Shown here piece after piece: positions 23,201 through 29,200 of a stretch of DNA of 64,000 bases. The notes beneath the pieces are model-generated. The model searched no databases. It was not told where the DNA came from and saw only the letters and a list, made by a program, of their open reading frames with translations. Position 1 is the first letter of the stretch; every line of letters begins with the position of its first letter. The stretch comes from Scolanthus callimorphus. Lineage: Eukaryota > Cnidaria > Anthozoa > Actiniaria > Edwardsiidae. The stretch is taken from NCBI GenBank assembly GCA_033964015.1, contig CM066915.1:496001-560000 (forward strand), read 5' to 3'. The translations under genes and the position numbers were made by a program.

Positions 23201-26200
23201 GCGATAGGAACTAATGCTAGTGTGCACTTCTGGTTCCGACCCTATACCTTGGGTGAACTTTGCTAGGACTTTGTGAACACTGGTCACCAAAACCACAACT
23301 ATTATCCATGTGGGATGCTTATTGTGTATCTGCGCATGTTTGACATTCTACGTCACACTAGCCATACTCTGCGGTTGTCGACATTCTTTCATACTGCATT
23401 TGTCTTTTGTTTGAGAAAGTTTATCAAATGCGTCGAATTAGATATTGACTTGTATCATAATTATAGTTGACTTCGAGAAAGCTGAGGCGTCCTTCCTTCT
23501 TGTAAAATATATTTCGTATTGACTAATTCAAGTTATATACTTCCCGCATCTTGTAATATAAATTTCAGAAGTGATTATAGAACTCGCATGTCGTCGTGTT
23601 TTATAAATACCATGCACATGCATTGTATAACACTGATTGCTATGGTTTTATATATTAAACAACTTTTCCCAAAGCGGAGGTGAACAGTTACAGCTATCGA
23701 ATTTATTTATTTCATTATATACTTCCACCATATAATTAATATAATAATAAGCAATTAATAGAAGGGGGGTAAAAAAAAAAGTAATTGAAGAGGGAATATT
23801 CTCTCACTAACCTGTGTAAATGAAATTTCCAATAGTCGAAGCCAAGGTATATCCAGTCTGGCAGCCGACAAGGTATGCAGAATTGTCTTGAAAACAAGCG
23901 ATAAAATACATGCTCCAAACAATGTTCCAAGACTGAGAAAAGGAAACGCCGCAAAAAGCAGCAATGCGAACGTACACATTATCAGAGAGAGCCAGAACAG
24001 CGACTGATATCAGAGCGACTAACAACCCAATGAGCAAAGAGACAATCCGATTCTGTTTCTTGATAAACCAACTCCCCGCTAACCTCACCACAATTCCCGG
24101 GATACCGGAAGCAAGAAGTAAAACCGATGTTTGAATCTTTGTCCCTGATAAGATATCTTGACCGGCGGAAGCAACTAGGTATAAGTGAATGACTGAGCAA
24201 ATCCCCAGGAGGATGAAGCAGATGAAGTTCTTTTTCAGTGGTTTATCACTCATATCGAGACGTTTGCAAATCTACAATGGAACAGGGCTCTTATAGAAGA
24301 CATCGAGAGATTAAGCGGAGCATACAATGCGTAACACAGCCACGCATATAATGATCTCCTCGAAAAGAAAAGAAACGTCGAAAGCCTTGTATACAAATAT
24401 TTTCGTTACTTTGCTCGGCAGATTAAGGCATGGGTCTCGTCATCCTTTAAAAAAAAACTGACAAAAAAGACTGCCCCTAGTCTAGAGTTGAGTTTTCAAT
24501 TCAATATTGCATTATTTCATTTCTCAATCCAAAAATGCATTTTCAATTCAATATTACACATGTTAAATGTTCACATTTGATTTCCCCATGCAATTGCTCA
24601 CCCATAGTAATTATGTAGTTACCAAACTTCAATATTGAATTGAAATTGCATTTTTTGAATGAATAATGAAAGCAATAATTAATGCAGTAATGAATTGAAT
24701 GCTCCACTCCAGGAGGGAACACTTCAAATGTCTTTTGACCATAAGCGGAACATAAAATGTGTAAATTAGCCATGCATTAAGACCGTTTTGAAAAGCATAC
24801 ACTCAGCTGTTTCAAAAAACGCCGGAAGCTTTACTCGAGGCAATTTTCTTGCAGATCGCAACGCGGGCTACAGCGGGATGTTACGCTCTCGCAATATATT
24901 ATTGCAACTTGCAATGCGCCCGCAGTAAAATTAAATGATACATTACAGCGGCACTATCAAAATCAAGCGCGCATTTTAGCTCATTCAGGGGACCCATTGC
25001 GTGATAAATGCCACAAGTAGCAACTTGTCTCGCAACGTTGCGAAAAAATCGAAATAGGTTCTCATTTTCTGCATCTCGCAGCACAACAACATAATTGCAT
25101 TTTGGCTCATTCAGGGGACCCATTGCGTGATAAATGCCACAAGTAGCAACTTGTCTCGCAACGTTGCGAAAAAAATAGAAATAGGTTCTCATTTTCTGCA
25201 TCTCGCAGCACAACAACATAATTGCGAATTTTGTTGCAACTCAACAAATATTCCGTGCGAGTAGCAAGAAAAATTGCTTCGTGTTCGGCAGCCCCCATCA
25301 AGACAATCAATATAGAACTATAGAAAGTTCAAGTTCAACCCATATTCACAATCAATATAATTTGAAATGGAAGTTCTGAGCCTCTCTCCGTGTCTGTTTG
25401 TCCCAATGACACGTTTTAAATGAAAATTACTATGCAGAATGTTTGCGAAAAGCTCGAGTGCTGCGGCACACAAACATCCAAGGGCGCCACCCACGGGCTG
25501 ATCCTGACAGGATTTTCTGTCGTAAGTTTATCGCGCGCCGCCACACACGAGATCCTTTGAAAATCAAACATGTTTGATCAAACGAGCGGACAAAAATATT
25601 GTCGTAAGCTTGTTGCAGGTCACCACACACGACGATCAGTCGGGAATTTTTGTCTTGCGGTGAACTAGAAAAGCGATAGAAGTTTCTCCTTAGAAAAATT
25701 CCTGTGGTCCCCCAGTTTCAGGGCTTCAGGTTTCGAGAGACCCCCTTTCGCTTGCCCAAAAATGAAGTGTCATCCCCCAAAATCCTCTGCCCCCATCTCC
25801 CCAGGCGATAAATAATGAACGGTCCCTTAGTTTAAATATCGTTGCACGGGTTTTTAGTGCATGCACTCTAATACTACCGAAACAGGTAGAGCGTTTATCG
25901 GGCTCGACAAAAAGCGCTCGTCTCCAGACAAAAAACGTTGGCGAGTCTGATTGCATTCCTTCGCACGAAATCAATCATGCGTTCAGTCGCTGCCACAGTA
26001 AATCGTTCAAATTTGGGAAATAACACACTGATTTGTATTTCTTACCTCATAAAATTAGTAGAAAACACGAGCAGATGCCTTTTCTTGTGTTTTAAGTTGA
26101 AAATTTTCCAAATCAAAATATTTGAGTTGCACGCATCGCTGACCTCAGTAAAGGAATTCAAACTAAATCGTGAATGTTTTTGTCTGGAAACGAGTGTTTT

Positions 26201-29200
26201 TTCTCGAGCATAATAAACGCTCTACCTGTTTCGGTAGTAGCTCGACTACCAGCCTCGATATGTTTTACTTACGTCCGTCTCTCTTGAAATCTTGTGATGT
26301 TTTCCTCGAGAGTTCTTAACTGACTAGTGTGGGCAGGGTCGCTCTGCAGAGCCGTTGTGCCTGTGGTTGCAATAACATTGTGTGAGATTATAGAGATATT
26401 AGAAGCAATCAATTAAGAGTCCTTTGCCTATCTTTGAGGAACTTTAACATTAGGACTTGTGCTAACCTGTAGATTATGTGCTATATTTAGCATCTTATGG
26501 GCAGGAGTCCATTACTAGGAGTGACGGTCTTTCACATTAGGACTGTCTGCCGACACTGTAGATTATGTGCTATTTTTAGCATCGTATGGGCAGGAGTGAC
26601 GATCTTTCACATTAGGGCTGTCCGCCAATACTGTAGATTATGTGCTTTTTAGCATCTTATGAGCAGGAGTCCATTACTAGGAGTGGCGATCTTTCACATT
26701 AGGACTAGTATCCTCCAATACTTAACCATTATCCTGCGAGATTGCGCAGAATATCGTCTGATACTTAGCCGACGAGGGACGAAGTCCCGAGTTGGCTAAA
26801 ATCAGACGATATTCTGCAAAATCGAGCAGGATAATGGTTTTATTATTCAGCACATCGATAGCACAAAAATCCCCGAAAAAAATGACTTTTGTGTATTATT
26901 TACGAGCTCGAAACATCATATTTTCCTCAGAGACGGATATCGCAGGATAGCTGTCATGTACAGAAGACAGCTATTGGAGTTCCAATGACCATATTTGGGA
27001 AGTGCATCGATGTACTGAATAATAATGTAGATTATTATTCAGCCATGCCACTATCTCGGTTCTGATTGGCTAAGAGTACGCAGCGAAACCTTGTTGGCGC
27101 GCAGTGCCTGACGTCATACTACAGACATTAGGATTGATGCACTCTAATGACGTCATAACGCAAGCCAATAGGTTTGGCCGCCATCTTGGTTTTCATTTCA
27201 GAAGTGAAAGCCGGTTTTGCGAATATTCTCGTTGAATCTGTTATGATTTTTGCCAAGAGATCATTGCTCAGGATATCTAAACATCAACTATGGCTATTTG
27301 AATTGAATACAAAAGGAAATACCAATGTACATAAGATGAAGTTGAAAAACCGTGTCGCCGTGCACGGCCTCATCGCTGACTTCGTTTAGCTAGGTAAGAA
27401 TTCTTGGTAGCTGAATAATAAAACAATTATTGAATTCGGTTTTCGCATGATAGTGAGATTTGTCAACGCCTCGAGTTAATGTTATCCGCCTCAGCTTCGC
27501 TTCGGCAGATAACACAAACCTCGGCGTTGCCAAATCTCACTATCAAGCTCAACCTCATCCAATAAGTGTTAATTATGTGCTATATTTAGCAAACAAAGTC
27601 TTTGTTCTTTCCATACAAATCTCGACTACGATGCTCACTTATTTTTATAAGCCGGAGAGAATTCCAAGCTATTTGCAGAAAAAATACACTTTTTTGGTTG
27701 ACAATTTTTTTTAATTGAGATACAAGTGTTTCAGTGTTTCAGTAGGTAATGAGATTCTAAGAAAAGCATGTATTCCACTGTGTTGGCCGCAATCTTTAAG
27801 CCGGTTAACACATGGAATTTGTGTTGCATTTATCGTGGCGACTTCGAGAGGTGCAATCGCGCGAATTGCAATTCCAACTTTCTTGTGTAAAAGAGATGCA
27901 AATCTGTGCTCTCTGTTCTTCAAATCGCATCAAGTTGCAAAGTTTGGAACATTTTTGAAATCGCCGCGACACTCACACTACAAAAATCGCGGCAGATCGC
28001 GCCGAGCTGCATCTAGTTTACATGAGTGGTTTTGAGTTGACGCATACGTGCGAGAAAAATCGCCGCGACTCGTGCGACAAAAGTTACAGCAAAAGTTCCA
28101 AGTGTAGACGGATCTTTAGTAAAAGTCCGACTCCGCTCTCAGTAATGGACTCTTGAAACAATCTAAGCGATATGAATCCTGAAAAAAAAGAGTTCAGAAA
28201 CCAACGGGCATGGAAGCCAAGCTTTACACGAAACGGAAGGTTCTAGGTCAGCTGTAGATCAAAGTGCTTGAATTGAAAGTACTTGTCAAACGTGATTTGG
28301 GCCACACACGCACACCTGCCGTAAAAGATACTTTACACAAATAGAGCTTTGAATATAGGATCTGTAATCAATAGGATACCAATCTTGCCCAGTGACAACT
28401 TGCGCCTTATATTGCACTGCCTGTAGGAACCTAATGAACGCCATGGGCAACAGGAAATGTTTTTTGAGGGTTATCATGATAAGATATAGTCCTATGTAAG
28501 CGTATACCCTATAGGAATTAGGACTGACTAACCACTTCAGAACTTGTTGTATAAAGTTTTTTCGTGGTGTCCAAACATGACTGTGTAAAATGCTGAGGTG
28601 ATATATCAAGTAGTATACGACTGATCTTCTGGAAAATTCAGGGATTAAAAAGCGAGGGAAATGTTCTTTTTAAGCTGGTTTTATCCGCGCGGATTAAGGA
28701 TTTGCGATAAGAGATCAAATGACAAAGAATGTGCTTTATAAAGACCCGGTGTCCGAAGGGTGTGACGATGTAATGAGTGGTTTGTTGTGTTGATAAAATA
28801 CGATAAGAAACTTTCTAAGTATAGTACCATTAGCTAGTTTGTTATTCTATGACGTGAGCTGTCAGTTTCAGACCATAGGATGATCGAAATTCCATGAGAA
28901 ATTCCTTTGAACGGATTGAGTTTCGATTGTAAACGGACGGTCAAGTTGACTAAAAGAAATTGGTTATCTCAGACTCACTCTATTGTTCTTGAGTCTGAGA
29001 AATGACCAATTTTGTGGACAAAATGAGTCCGTTTTTACAGTGAACATTTTATTGACTCGAGTCTTCAAACTACACACAAACATAAAAGCCGGGGAAACAA
29101 AATTTCAGTTCTTTTGAGGATAATTCGAGTTAATAGGAGATAATGAGCAAAAAAATAAGGGAATAAGGGAAATGCATTATCAGTTTATAGTTCTTGCTTT

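Noticed and set aside
23180..23215. Hammerhead ribozyme from CTGATGA near 23183
   Set aside because: The required GAAA after stem II is replaced by GGAAC and no stem III could be drawn.
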